From Nitrospinota bacterium (GTDB lineage Bacteria; Nitrospinota; Nitrospinia; JACRGO01), in assembly GCA_016212295.1 (NCBI GenBank), contig JACRGO010000128.1, positions 1 through 33,739 of the forward strand: a stretch of 33,739 nt of DNA. Reading direction: 5' to 3'. Within the stretch, counting starts at the first letter, position 1. Each line of letters starts with the position of its first letter. Both the position numbers and the translations under genes were made by a program. The notes beneath the pieces are model-generated. The model was not told the origin of the DNA. It saw only the letters and a list, made by a program, of their open reading frames with translations, and did no database searches. Below are positions 15,651 through 24,243 of the stretch, in pieces.

Positions 15651-15737
15651 GTTCACCGCAAAGTGGATTTTGGGGAGAAAATCTGTTTTTTGCTTTTTCT
15701 TGCCGAATTTTCCTTTGCGGCCTTCGCGTCTGCGGTA
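15651..15737 (+). repeat. CACCGC/GCGGTG inverted repeat after nirB
   Basis: The left arm GTTCACCGCAAAGTGG (15651-15666) and right arm CCTTTGCGG...CGTCTGCGGTA (15712-15737) converge across 45 bases, filling almost all of the 101-base gap before the receiver-TPR gene. Confidence 0.7.
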
Positions 15738-15749
15738 GCATATTAACCT

Positions 15750-17009
15750 ATGATCTCCATTAAAGACTATTTCAAGAACGGATACGCCCTGGTGGTGGAG
15801 GACGAGAAAACCCTTCGCAAGGCCATCGGCGACATGCTGCGGATGATAGGGATTGAACATGTCGCCGCCGCGGATGACGGCGATATCGCCCTTGCAGCGC
15901 TCAAGGACAAGAAACATCCCAATCTGGAAAGAATCCCGGAAAAGGCGCGAAACTGCTGCCTCTTTGTGTTTCTGGACTGGTACATGCCGAGGATGCCGGG
16001 CATTGACGTGGCCATGGAAATAAGAGCGGACAAGGAACTGGAGAATATTCCCATCGTGATGATAACCGCGGAAAGGAGACAGGACCGCATTATTCAGGCC
16101 ATCGCGGAAGTGGGCGTGAACGGATACCTCGTCAAGCCCTTCAGGGCCAGGGACCTGGAAGGGAAGATACTGGCCGTCATAGCGCAGAACGCGGAGCCGC
16201 CCGGCCACGCGCGGCTCATCAGCGCCGGGGAAAAGATGATGAAGGAAGGGAAGGTGGACGAGGCCATCTTCCTCCTGAACAGGGCCTTGGAGATCAAGGA
16301 GGTGAGCGCGAGGATCCATGTCCTTTTGGGGGAAGCGTATATGGAGAAAGGAGAGGCGGAAGAGGCCGAGCGGTCCTTCGGCGCGGCGATGGTGGACAAT
16401 CCGAGGTATTTGAAAAGCTACGCCGCCCTGGCCGGTCTCCTGCTGAAAGAGGGGAAAAAGGAAAGGGCGCTTTCTCCCTTGAAAAAGGCCGCGGAGATAA
16501 GCCCCAGGAACGCGGGACGGCAAGCAACGCTCGGAAAAATTTACCTGGACCTGGGAGATAAACAGGAGGCCCAAAAGTTTTTTGAAGAGGCTGTAAAGCT
16601 GGACCCCAAAAAAAGCAAGGAGGTCGCCGAGGCCTATCTGGAAAACGGGGACGCGGAACAGGCGGAAATGTACTTCCGGCTCTCCCTCCCCAAGGAAGGG
16701 GAAAAACTGACCGAGGATGAAAAGAAAGACTATGTGCATACCGCCAACCGGCTCGGCATTGCCCTGAAGAGGCAGGGCAAATTGAGGGAGGCAATTGAAG
16801 AGTACCAAAAGGCGCAAAAGCTCTCTCCTGGGGACGAGGCCATCCACTACAATCTGGGAAAGGCGCATGCCGCGCTCGCGGGCAAGGAGAAGAGGGGGGA
16901 AAACCTGAAAAAGGCCGAGGAGTGCTTCCGCAAGGCCGTGGAATTGGCGCCTGATTTCGCGGAGGCGAAGGAGGAGTTGAAAAAGCTGAAGGAGCGGCAT
17001 GAGTCATGA
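15750..17009 (+). CDS. Response regulator receiver fused to TPR repeats
   Basis: A 419-residue cytoplasmic protein. The N-terminal receiver (about 12-135) is complete: VVEDE, phospho-acceptor Asp in FVFLDWYMPRMPG, MITAE and YLVKPF. Residues 150-415 form about seven TPR helices pairs (ISAGEKMMKEGKVDEAIFLLNRAL, ARIHVLLGEAYMEKGEAEEAERSF, HYNLGKAHAALAG and others). TPR arrays bind partner proteins, so phosphorylation probably controls assembly of a complex rather than DNA binding. There is no Shine-Dalgarno before ATG 15750, which follows a repeat arm by 12 bases. The stop lies inside a CATGAGTCATGA repeat shared with the next gene's start, four bases away; the last residues (HES) are repeat-encoded. 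Confidence 0.9.
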   Translation: MISIKDYFKNGYALVVEDEKTLRKAIGDMLRMIGIEHVAAADDGDIALAALKDKKHPNLERIPEKARNCCLFVFLDWYMPRMPGIDVAMEIRADKELENIPIVMITAERRQDRIIQAIAEVGVNGYLVKPFRARDLEGKILAVIAQNAEPPGHARLISAGEKMMKEGKVDEAIFLLNRALEIKEVSARIHVLLGEAYMEKGEAEEAERSFGAAMVDNPRYLKSYAALAGLLLKEGKKERALSPLKKAAEISPRNAGRQATLGKIYLDLGDKQEAQKFFEEAVKLDPKKSKEVAEAYLENGDAEQAEMYFRLSLPKEGEKLTEDEKKDYVHTANRLGIALKRQGKLREAIEEYQKAQKLSPGDEAIHYNLGKAHAALAGKEKRGENLKKAEECFRKAVELAPDFAEAKEELKKLKERHES

Positions 17010-17078
17010 GTCATGAGCGCACGACACATAACACATGACGCACAACGCATGACTCATGACGCACAACACATGACGCAC
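16995..17078 (+). repeat. ATGAGTCATGAG / ACACATGACGCAC repeat bridging two genes
   Basis: Tandem variants of CATGAGTCATGAG and GCACAACACATGACGC span the end of one receiver-TPR gene and the start of the next. The tract offers several ATGs in different frames, and its in-frame reading would add MSARHITHDAQRMTHDAQHM to the second protein. Confidence 0.75.
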
Positions 17079-18554
17079 ATGAAACTTGAAAAACCGGTCG
17101 TCATCATTGAAAAAAGCCTGTCCGCCAAGCAGAGGCTTGTGGAGGCGCTGCGCCCCTTTTGCCCTCCCTCCGATGAAAAAATCAAAAAGGTGAAGGACCC
17201 TTCCGACGCGTTGAAAATCATCAAGGACCTGGCCGTGATCGGGGAAGGCGTGGATCTGGTTATCTCGGATTTGTTCCTGAACGAGGACATGAATATCTGC
17301 GGCCTGGTCCGGGAGATGGAAAAAATCCCCTCCCTTTGGAACACCCCTCTGGTGGTTTACACCAATGAAACTGAAGAGGCGGTTTATAACAATATCCGAA
17401 AGGATATAGTTCATCTTCCCTTCAGAATGCTTCCCAAAAGTTCGACCGTGGACGCAATCGGGGAGGCGATTTCCGGCCTGATGGCGTACAAGGTTGAAAA
17501 CCGGCATTATCTGGAACTCGAGACCAAGTTGTCGGCCTTCCGGCAAACTAAAAATATCTCCCTTCTTCCCACTGCCCTTCAGATGATCGACAAGTGCCAC
17601 AAGGAACATCCCGCGCATTGCGGTCCGGCAAGGATGAACCTCCTGAAAGGGAAACTCTATTTTGAATTCTGGAAACTCCGGAACCAGGACATGGAATCCC
17701 TCGTAGGCGAATTGCAGAAACTTTCTCCCTCGGACCCGGCCTTTGCCCGGACGGAAAAGAGCGTAAGCAACCTCGCGTCCGAGATCCGGGAGTTGAAAAA
17801 CAGCGCGGAGAGATATCTCCTGGCCGCCTACCATCTTGAACCCGAGTCCTGGGAGTGCCTCCATTCCTTTTACCATTTTTACATGGAGGACGGCGAATTC
17901 AAAAAGGCCAAGGAATATCTTTCCAGGCTGGTCGAAATCTTCCCCACCAAGACGGAATATTTTTTCAGGATGGGCAAAATCCATGAGTTCGAGGGGAACT
18001 TCTCCAACGCCATCCAATGTTACCTGGACGCCTTTCATTCCACTTTGGAGGAAGGGGTGGGCAATTTCGACGAGAACGACGTGATGGAGGTTATCGACGC
18101 CTCCCTCAATGTCGGCAGGGAGATCATGAACGAGATCGGCCTGGCGCATATCGAGGCCGGAAAGCTCGAACCCGGGTCCAAGGACCATGCAAAAGCCCTG
18201 ATGCTGAGAAAGAACAACGCCCAGATCCGGTCCGCCCTGCTCACCCTAGCCGTGAAACATCCGAAAAACGCCGATTACCTGAACAAAATCGGCATCACTT
18301 ACCGCCGCGCGGGCGACTACCCGAACGCCATTGATATGTACTCCAATGCCTTGGAGATCGACCCCGGCAATCCCAGAATCAGGGTGAACCAAGCCGTGGT
18401 CCTGGCCCTTTGCGGGACCTGGGACCAGGCCCTTAATGAGGCGAAAAAGGCGGGGACCCTCAACGACGATCCGGAGGACGCCAAGGCCATAAGCAGTCTG
18501 ATGGATATTCTCGGCAAAAAAGACCAGAAGAGGCTTTTGAAAATACTTTCCTGA
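17079..18554 (+). CDS. Degenerate receiver fused to TPR repeats
   Basis: A protein of about 491 residues from ATG 17079; the longest frame begins at 17013 but its extra 22 residues are repeat-encoded. The receiver-like domain (about 1-125) keeps the Asp (LVISDLFL) and Thr (VVYTNE) but has IEK where the metal-binding acidic pair should be, and the Lys region is unusual (PFRMLPKSS), so it may not be phosphorylated. The remainder contains TPR units (RYLLAAYHLEPESWECLHSF, KAKEYLSRLVEIFPTKTEYFFRMG, YLNKIGITYRRAGDYPNAIDMYSNALEIDP). It is paralogous in design to the gene just upstream and probably binds related partners. Neither start has a ribosome-binding site; coupling to the upstream gene is likely. 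Confidence 0.85.
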   Translation: MKLEKPVVIIEKSLSAKQRLVEALRPFCPPSDEKIKKVKDPSDALKIIKDLAVIGEGVDLVISDLFLNEDMNICGLVREMEKIPSLWNTPLVVYTNETEEAVYNNIRKDIVHLPFRMLPKSSTVDAIGEAISGLMAYKVENRHYLELETKLSAFRQTKNISLLPTALQMIDKCHKEHPAHCGPARMNLLKGKLYFEFWKLRNQDMESLVGELQKLSPSDPAFARTEKSVSNLASEIRELKNSAERYLLAAYHLEPESWECLHSFYHFYMEDGEFKKAKEYLSRLVEIFPTKTEYFFRMGKIHEFEGNFSNAIQCYLDAFHSTLEEGVGNFDENDVMEVIDASLNVGREIMNEIGLAHIEAGKLEPGSKDHAKALMLRKNNAQIRSALLTLAVKHPKNADYLNKIGITYRRAGDYPNAIDMYSNALEIDPGNPRIRVNQAVVLALCGTWDQALNEAKKAGTLNDDPEDAKAISSLMDILGKKDQKRLLKILS

Positions 18555-18566
18555 GAAAATTTTTAT

Positions 18567-18769
18567 CACCGCAAAGACGCAAAGAACGCAGAGTTATTGA
18601 CCGTCTTAAAATAAGAACACACATAAAAATTCCCCTCCCTGGAGGGGTGGCGCGGAGCGCCGGGGTGGGTTATATCAATACTATTTTGAGACGGTTAATA
18701 ATAAAAATATTCCGAGCGCGCACTGAATAGTTATAGATTTTTTTCTTTGCGACCTCTGCGCCTGCGGTG
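18567..18769 (+). repeat. Nested composite repeat: CACCGC arms around a second TIR pair
   Basis: The outer arms are CACCGCAAAGACGCAAAGAA (from 18567) and CTTTGCGACCTCTGCGCCTG (from 18745). Inside lies a second inverted pair, TTGACCGTCTTAAAATA (18597-18613) and TATTTTGAGACGGTTAA (18682-18698), matching 15 of 17. Inside that lies a CCCCTCCCTGGAGGGG hairpin (18632-18647). The composite fills the 252-base gap. Confidence 0.8.
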
Positions 18770-18806
18770 AATAGATTGTGATTTTCTGTGAAAAAAGGAT
18801 TTTAAC

Positions 18807-19481
18807 ATGAAAAAAATACTGATCATAGACGATTCAGCCATTATCCTCGAAAAAATGAAAAAATTTTTTCACGAGAGGGGCTATGGCGTCGAGGCCGCCC
18901 CGGACGGCGCCCAGGGGCTGAAAAAAATAGCAGGACAGGATTTTGACCTGGTTCTGCTGGACGTGGAGATGCCGGGGATGGACGGCTTCGAGACGTGCCG
19001 GAGGCTTAGATCGGAAGAAAAAAACAAGCTCCTCCCGCAGGTGGTCTTTTTCACCTCCAATGAGGAGCCGGCGAAAAAGGTGGAGGGACTGCAGCTGGGG
19101 GTGAGCGACTTTATCGTGAAGTCCCTCGCCTGGGAGATGCCGGACGAATTTCTCGCGCGCATAGAGGCCCATTTAAGGATATCCGGCCTCCTGCGGGAAA
19201 AGGTCGAGATTGAAAAACTCCGGATTCTTCATGCCGCCGCCGTTTCCGTGAATCACGAAATAGCGAACCCTCTTCAATGCGTGGTCTTTGCCGCGGAAAG
19301 AATAAAAAGCCTTGAAGGAGAAAATCCCAGGATGAAAAAATATTTCGACGCCATCGACTCCAATATTGAACGGATGGCCGCCATCCTCCAGGACCTGACA
19401 AACGCGGCCCAGGCCGCCACCACGGGATGCGCCGGCGGGGGAGAGATGATCGATATTATAAAATCCAAGGAAAAATCGTGA
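18807..19481 (+). CDS. Receiver joined to a DHp (HisKA-like) domain lacking the ATPase
   Basis: A 224-residue protein. Residues 1-125 form a complete receiver (IIDDS, LVLLDVEMPGMDG, FFTSNEE, DFIVKS). After a coiled linker, residues 135-205 look like a histidine kinase dimerisation/phosphotransfer domain: SVNHEIANPLQCVVFAAERI with the expected His at about 150, then a second helix (DSNIERMAAILQDL). The protein then ends without any HATPase domain. It could be a phosphotransfer intermediate served by another kinase, or a truncated kinase. AAGGA lies 8 bases ahead of ATG 18807. It sits between two repeat tracts, upstream of a full PAS histidine kinase. Confidence 0.83.
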   Translation: MKKILIIDDSAIILEKMKKFFHERGYGVEAAPDGAQGLKKIAGQDFDLVLLDVEMPGMDGFETCRRLRSEEKNKLLPQVVFFTSNEEPAKKVEGLQLGVSDFIVKSLAWEMPDEFLARIEAHLRISGLLREKVEIEKLRILHAAAVSVNHEIANPLQCVVFAAERIKSLEGENPRMKKYFDAIDSNIERMAAILQDLTNAAQAATTGCAGGGEMIDIIKSKEKS

Positions 19482-19485
19482 CAGC

Positions 19486-19598
19486 GCTATTCACCGCAAA
19501 GACGCAAAGCGCGGAGAAAAACATAAAAAAGCAGAGTATAAAAAATTCATGCGGAAAATAATAACTTTGCGTTCTTTGCGTCTGCGGTGAATAGTTAC
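19486..19598 (+). repeat. CTATTCACCGC inverted repeat
   Basis: The best-preserved pair of this family: CTATTCACCGCAAAGACGCA (from 19487) faces CTTTGCGTCTGCGGTGAATA (from 19573). The arms are complementary over about 21 bases with a two-base indel and separated by about 63 bases. It fills the 132-base gap before the PAS kinase gene. Confidence 0.8.
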
Positions 19599-19613
19599 CT
19601 CAAGTGATCTAAA

Positions 19614-21188
<1,575 letters not shown>

Positions 21189-21194
21189 AAAATC

Positions 21195-21340
21195 GTAGCC
21201 GTTCAGGGTTCAGGGTTCCAGGTTTTAGAAGCTGTCTTGGAAAAAGCATTATGGTCCGCCGCCTTGCAAGCAGCCACTGAAATCCTTAACACACCCCGGC
21301 CTGCAGCCACCCCTCTCAAGAGGGGAATTTTTCAAAGCTT
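21195..21340 (+). repeat. GTTCAGGGTTCAGGG and CCACCCCTCTCAAGAGGGG words
   Basis: After the PAS kinase the gap holds CCGTTCAGGGTTCAGGGTTC (from 21197), then ACACCCCGGCC...CCACCCCTCTCAAGAGGGG (near 21290-21328). The latter is an inverted relative of the word at 18632-18671. With copy B of the 200-bp repeat, these fill the 390-base gap before the NtrC-like gene. Confidence 0.6.
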
Positions 21341-21361
21341 GGCGGCTAATTCAATGGTATG

Positions 21362-21563
21362 GGAATTTCCATTTTTTTAGCTTATAAATCAACGAGATGC
21401 TAAATGCAGAAGAAGAAACTGAACGTCCAACATCGAACGTCCAACATCGAAGTAAGAAAAATTCGCTTTACGTTTTAAATCCTTTCTTCCTTTTTCGACG
21501 TTCGACGTTCAATGTTGGATGTTCGATGTTCAATTCTTTAAAGTCCGCCCGAAGGGCGTTAAG
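21362..21563 (+). repeat. Dispersed 200-bp composite repeat, copy B
   Basis: Nearly the same sequence as 8623-8820, differing mainly in one extra CCAACATCGAACGT unit in the left word arm and scattered substitutions. Its right end, with the CGCCC-GAA-GGGCG hairpin (21547-21559), lies only 16 bases before the NtrC-like start, and in-frame reading would extend that protein. Confidence 0.88.
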
Positions 21564-21578
21564 TTCAACTATACTTTC

Positions 21579-23015
21579 ATGAAAACCGCCAAATACCCCG
21601 TCAACCCCGTCTTGTTGGTCGATGACGAAGTTCAATTCCTGGAGAGCGCGAGCATTTTACTCCGGGCCTCGGGAATAACCAATGTCATCACCTGCGAGGA
21701 CAGCCGGGAAGTCCTGCCCATGCTGGCCGAACAGGAAATGGAGATGGTCCTGCTCGATCTCCTCATGCCCCACCTCCCGGGCAAGTCTCTGCTCCCCGCT
21801 CTGGTCCAGAAGTTTCCCTATATTCCCGTCGTTATATCGACCGCCATCGTGGACCTCCACACAGCGGTGGATTGCATGAAAATGGGCGCCGCTGACTATC
21901 TCGTCAAACCGGTTGAGGAAAACCATTTTCTGGCCACGATCAAGCGGGCCGTGGAACTGCGGGAGGTGAAAAGGGAAAACCTCTCGCTGAGGCAATCCTT
22001 GTTGTCAGGCGAGTTGAGCCGCCCGGACGCCTTCTCCGGGATCTTCACCAATGATCCGAGGATGCGTTCCGTTTTTCAATATGTGGAAAACATCGCCGCC
22101 GGTTCGCGGCCTTTGTTGATCACCGGGGAAACGGGCGCGGGCAAGGAACTCATCGCCAAGGCCGTCCACGCGCTGAGCGGCAGGCGGGGAAATTTTGTTC
22201 CCGTCAACCTGGCGGGACTCGATAACGCGGCCTTTTCCGACACCCTGTTCGGCCACGCAAAAGGGGCGTTCACCGGAGCGGACCAGGCGCGGAAGGGCTT
22301 GCTGGAATCAGCGGCGGACGGGACCTTGTTTCTCGATGAAATAGGAGACCTGGACCCGGCCTCACAGGTGAAGCTCCTCCGCCTCTTGCAGGACGGGGAA
22401 TATTATCCCCTCGGCTCCGATACCCGCAAAATCAGCAGCGCAAGGATTGTCCTGGCCACGAACAAGGATATTCAAGCCCTGGAAAAGGAAGGGAAATTCC
22501 GAAGGGATTTATATTACCGGCTGTGCTCTCATCAGGCGGACATTCCCCCCCTTCGCCAGAGAAAAGGGGACATTCCCCTGTTATTGGAACATTTTTTACA
22601 AGAAGCCGCCCATGCCCTCGGCAAAAAAAAGCCCGCGGTTCCGGGAAGGCTGATCGCCCTCCTGTCGGGATATGATTTCCCTGGAAACATCCGGGAATTG
22701 CAGGGCATGGTTTTCGACGCCATGAGCCGGTCCCTTGATGGCGTCCTCTCCATGGAAGCGTTCATGGACCATACCGGCGGGCCTCTCCTGGAGAATGAAG
22801 AAAAGAACGGGAAATCGCCGGGGAGCGGTTTGCGCCATTATTTCGAGGCGCTCGACGGCCTTCCCACCCTCAAGCAAGCCGAGGAATGCCTCGTGGAGTT
22901 GGCCCTGGAACGCGCCCAGGGAAGCCAGACCCTCGCGGCGGAAATGCTGGGCCTGACCCGCTCCGCCCTGAATAAAAGGCTGGTGAGGAAAAAAACAGAG
23001 GCGCGGAAAACATAG
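21579..23015 (+). CDS. NtrC-family sigma-54 response regulator
   Basis: A 478-residue regulator. Receiver about 8-125 (LLVDDE, MVLLDLLMPHLPG, VISTAI, YLVKPVEE); AAA+ domain about 145-375 with Walker A GETGAGKE (about 185), the sigma-54 contact loop GAFTGA (about 228-233), Walker B GTLFLDEIGD and arginine-finger region FRRDLYYRL; C-terminal Fis-type HTH with LAAEMLGLTRSALNKRL. All motifs for activating sigma-54 RNA polymerase are intact. A longer frame from 21519 would add 20 residues (MFDVQFFKVRPKGVK region) encoded by the 200-bp repeat; I prefer ATG 21579, where domain-like sequence begins. It probably pairs with the PAS kinase upstream. The HTH suits NtrC-like DNA binding. Confidence 0.92.
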   Translation: MKTAKYPVNPVLLVDDEVQFLESASILLRASGITNVITCEDSREVLPMLAEQEMEMVLLDLLMPHLPGKSLLPALVQKFPYIPVVISTAIVDLHTAVDCMKMGAADYLVKPVEENHFLATIKRAVELREVKRENLSLRQSLLSGELSRPDAFSGIFTNDPRMRSVFQYVENIAAGSRPLLITGETGAGKELIAKAVHALSGRRGNFVPVNLAGLDNAAFSDTLFGHAKGAFTGADQARKGLLESAADGTLFLDEIGDLDPASQVKLLRLLQDGEYYPLGSDTRKISSARIVLATNKDIQALEKEGKFRRDLYYRLCSHQADIPPLRQRKGDIPLLLEHFLQEAAHALGKKKPAVPGRLIALLSGYDFPGNIRELQGMVFDAMSRSLDGVLSMEAFMDHTGGPLLENEEKNGKSPGSGLRHYFEALDGLPTLKQAEECLVELALERAQGSQTLAAEMLGLTRSALNKRLVRKKTEARKT

Positions 23016-23129
23016 GCACATCATAAGATCACAGGCACAAAGGCAGAAGGGGAGATAAAGAAAAAAATAACTTTGTGCCTATGTGCCTTCTGCCTTTGCG
23101 CCTGCTTTCGCGCCTTCTGCCTTTGTGCC
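23013..23129 (+). repeat. AGGCACAAAGGCAGAAGG inverted repeat
   Basis: Left words ACAGGCACAAAGGCAGAAGG (from 23031) face TGTGCCTTCTGCCTTTGCGC (from 23083) and a further GCCTTCTGCCTTTGTGCC (23112-23129). It begins at the stop of the NtrC-like gene and ends beside the stop of the convergent HepT gene. Confidence 0.75.
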
Positions 23130-23137
23130 GTAAGTAT

Positions 23138-23590
23138 CTAAAAACCGTCCATGAACGAATTGACTTCCTTCTTGTATATCCCCCTCAGCTTTGCTGCATC
23201 CTCCAGAACAATCCTGACCTTCCTGGCGTCAAGTTCATGGGAATAGGCATGCCTGAAGAAATGCCGGAACGCCCGCAGATTATCCAACAAAATGAAGCTT
23301 TCATGCGACAGCAAGGCGGGCCGGACGCCTTGGATGGACACAGCCATTCTCTTGAGAAGTTCCACATGGTACTTGCTTTTGTCCTGGATATGGTTCTCGA
23401 ACCCATCGGCGATTATCCTGAATAAATCCTCAAAGGCGCAGTACAGGTTATGCAATTGATACCCCATGCTCTCCACCGCGGCAGCTCCCCTTTTCCGCTT
23501 CCGCTCCTCAAGCTTTATATATATGCCCTCGATCTCTATTAGTTGGGCCTCTATCTCGGCCTTCAATATAATGAATTTTTCCTTGCCCAT
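23138..23590 (-). CDS. hepT: HepT-like ribonuclease toxin (HEPN domain)
   Basis: A 150-residue helical protein with the HEPN catalytic signature RHFFRHAY (Rx4HxY) near residue 108, set in LRAFRHFFRHAYSHEL. HepT proteins are HEPN RNases, or in some systems are neutralised by AMP transfer from the partner nucleotidyltransferase to the tyrosine of this motif (type VII HepT-MntA systems). The ATG at 23590 lies inside the end of the upstream MntA-like gene (28-base overlap), so the two are translationally coupled in the antitoxin-then-toxin order. The region from about 95 to 115 is well conserved and no catalytic residue is missing. The pair is convergent to the NtrC-like gene and breaks the plus-strand signalling series. 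Confidence 0.85.
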   Translation of the reverse strand: MGKEKFIILKAEIEAQLIEIEGIYIKLEERKRKRGAAAVESMGYQLHNLYCAFEDLFRIIADGFENHIQDKSKYHVELLKRMAVSIQGVRPALLSHESFILLDNLRAFRHFFRHAYSHELDARKVRIVLEDAAKLRGIYKKEVNSFMDGF

Positions 23591-23928
23591 TTTATCCCTT
23601 CTTTCTTAATTTTTCCCGCCAGTCTTTGGCCTTCCAATTGAATGACGTCCACATCCCTCCCGATTTCCCTGGAGAGGAAAGCGATGGCCTTGAAAAAATC
23701 GCCGTCCGCCAATCCCACGAATCCTATATCAATATCGGAGTCCTGAAAAAATTTAAAGGGCTTTGACAGGGAACCGAAGATATAAGCGTCTTTAAAAGGG
23801 ACATCCTCGCTCAGCTTTTCAAGGATATTAAACAATTTTTCCAGCATCTCCAAGCGCAATGCCTCCCGCTCCCGCTTTTTTCTTTTTATGGATGCATCAA
23901 GTAATGGGGTGGGGAATTTCATGTTCAT
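23563..23928 (-). CDS. mntA: MntA-like nucleotidyltransferase antitoxin
   Basis: A 121-residue minimal nucleotidyltransferase. The active-site signature is FGSLSKPFKFFQDSDIDIGF (about 51-70), matching GSx10DxD, with a third acidic residue likely in DVDVIQL. In MntA-HepT pairs it transfers AMP to the HepT HEPN motif and neutralises it. A basic coiled N-terminus (KRKKREREALRLEMLEKL) precedes the fold. The first Met (23928) and Met at codon 3 are both possible. No clear ribosome-binding site is seen. It overlaps the toxin gene by 28 bases. The module is probably a mobile addiction or defence cassette inserted into the island. Confidence 0.85.
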   Translation of the reverse strand: MNMKFPTPLLDASIKRKKREREALRLEMLEKLFNILEKLSEDVPFKDAYIFGSLSKPFKFFQDSDIDIGFVGLADGDFFKAIAFLSREIGRDVDVIQLEGQRLAGKIKKEGIKWARKNSLY

Positions 23929-24243
23929 GCTTGCGGATTTTAAAGGATTTTTCTATTATTCTCACACAAAGCCACGAAGAACACAAAGATTTATTTCGGA
24001 TTTAAATCCCCAATCCGAAATTCCCGCCATTAAGGGGACATTTGGCCCTTCCATCAGAGACATTTGTCCCTATACATCTCCCTCCCAAATGCGGCCTTGA
24101 ACGCAAAAACCTTATTTCTCAACAGGCTGGATCGGCCAAAATGCTTTGGCACTAAAGATGCTAAAGAATAGGCGGAAGGCAGAGAGGCAGGCACAGAGGC
24201 ACAAAGTTTATTTAAACCTGAAACCTCAAATCTCAAATCCAAA
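23929..24243 (+). other. Intergenic mosaic of repeat fragments, no gene
   Basis: A 315-base gap. It contains a CACAAAGCCACGAAGAACAC word (23963), TTTAAATCCCCAATCCGAAA (24000), a GGGGACA...TGTCCC inverted pair (24034-24040 and 24065-24070) resembling insertion-element edges, a possible sigma-54 site (24147-24162), an AGGCACAGAGGCACAAAG word (24189-24206) and CTCAAATCTCAAATCC before the next start. I see no protein-coding signal. Confidence 0.6.
24147..24162 (+). promoter_or_regulatory. Possible sigma-54 (-24/-12) promoter before the receiver pair
   Basis: TGGCAC-N5-ATGCT matches the consensus TGGCAC-N5-TTGCW with one mismatch, and GG and GC are exactly 10 bases apart. It lies 82 bases before the receiver gene, and an NtrC-type activator is encoded in the same island. 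The CTAAAG words around it could instead be repeat debris. Confidence 0.4.

Noticed and set aside
15630-18188. Long minus-strand frames opposite the two receiver-TPR genes (up to 456 codons)
   Set aside because: They are shadows of GC-rich genes on the other strand, with low-complexity translations and no domain signal; the plus-strand proteins have clear receiver and TPR motifs.
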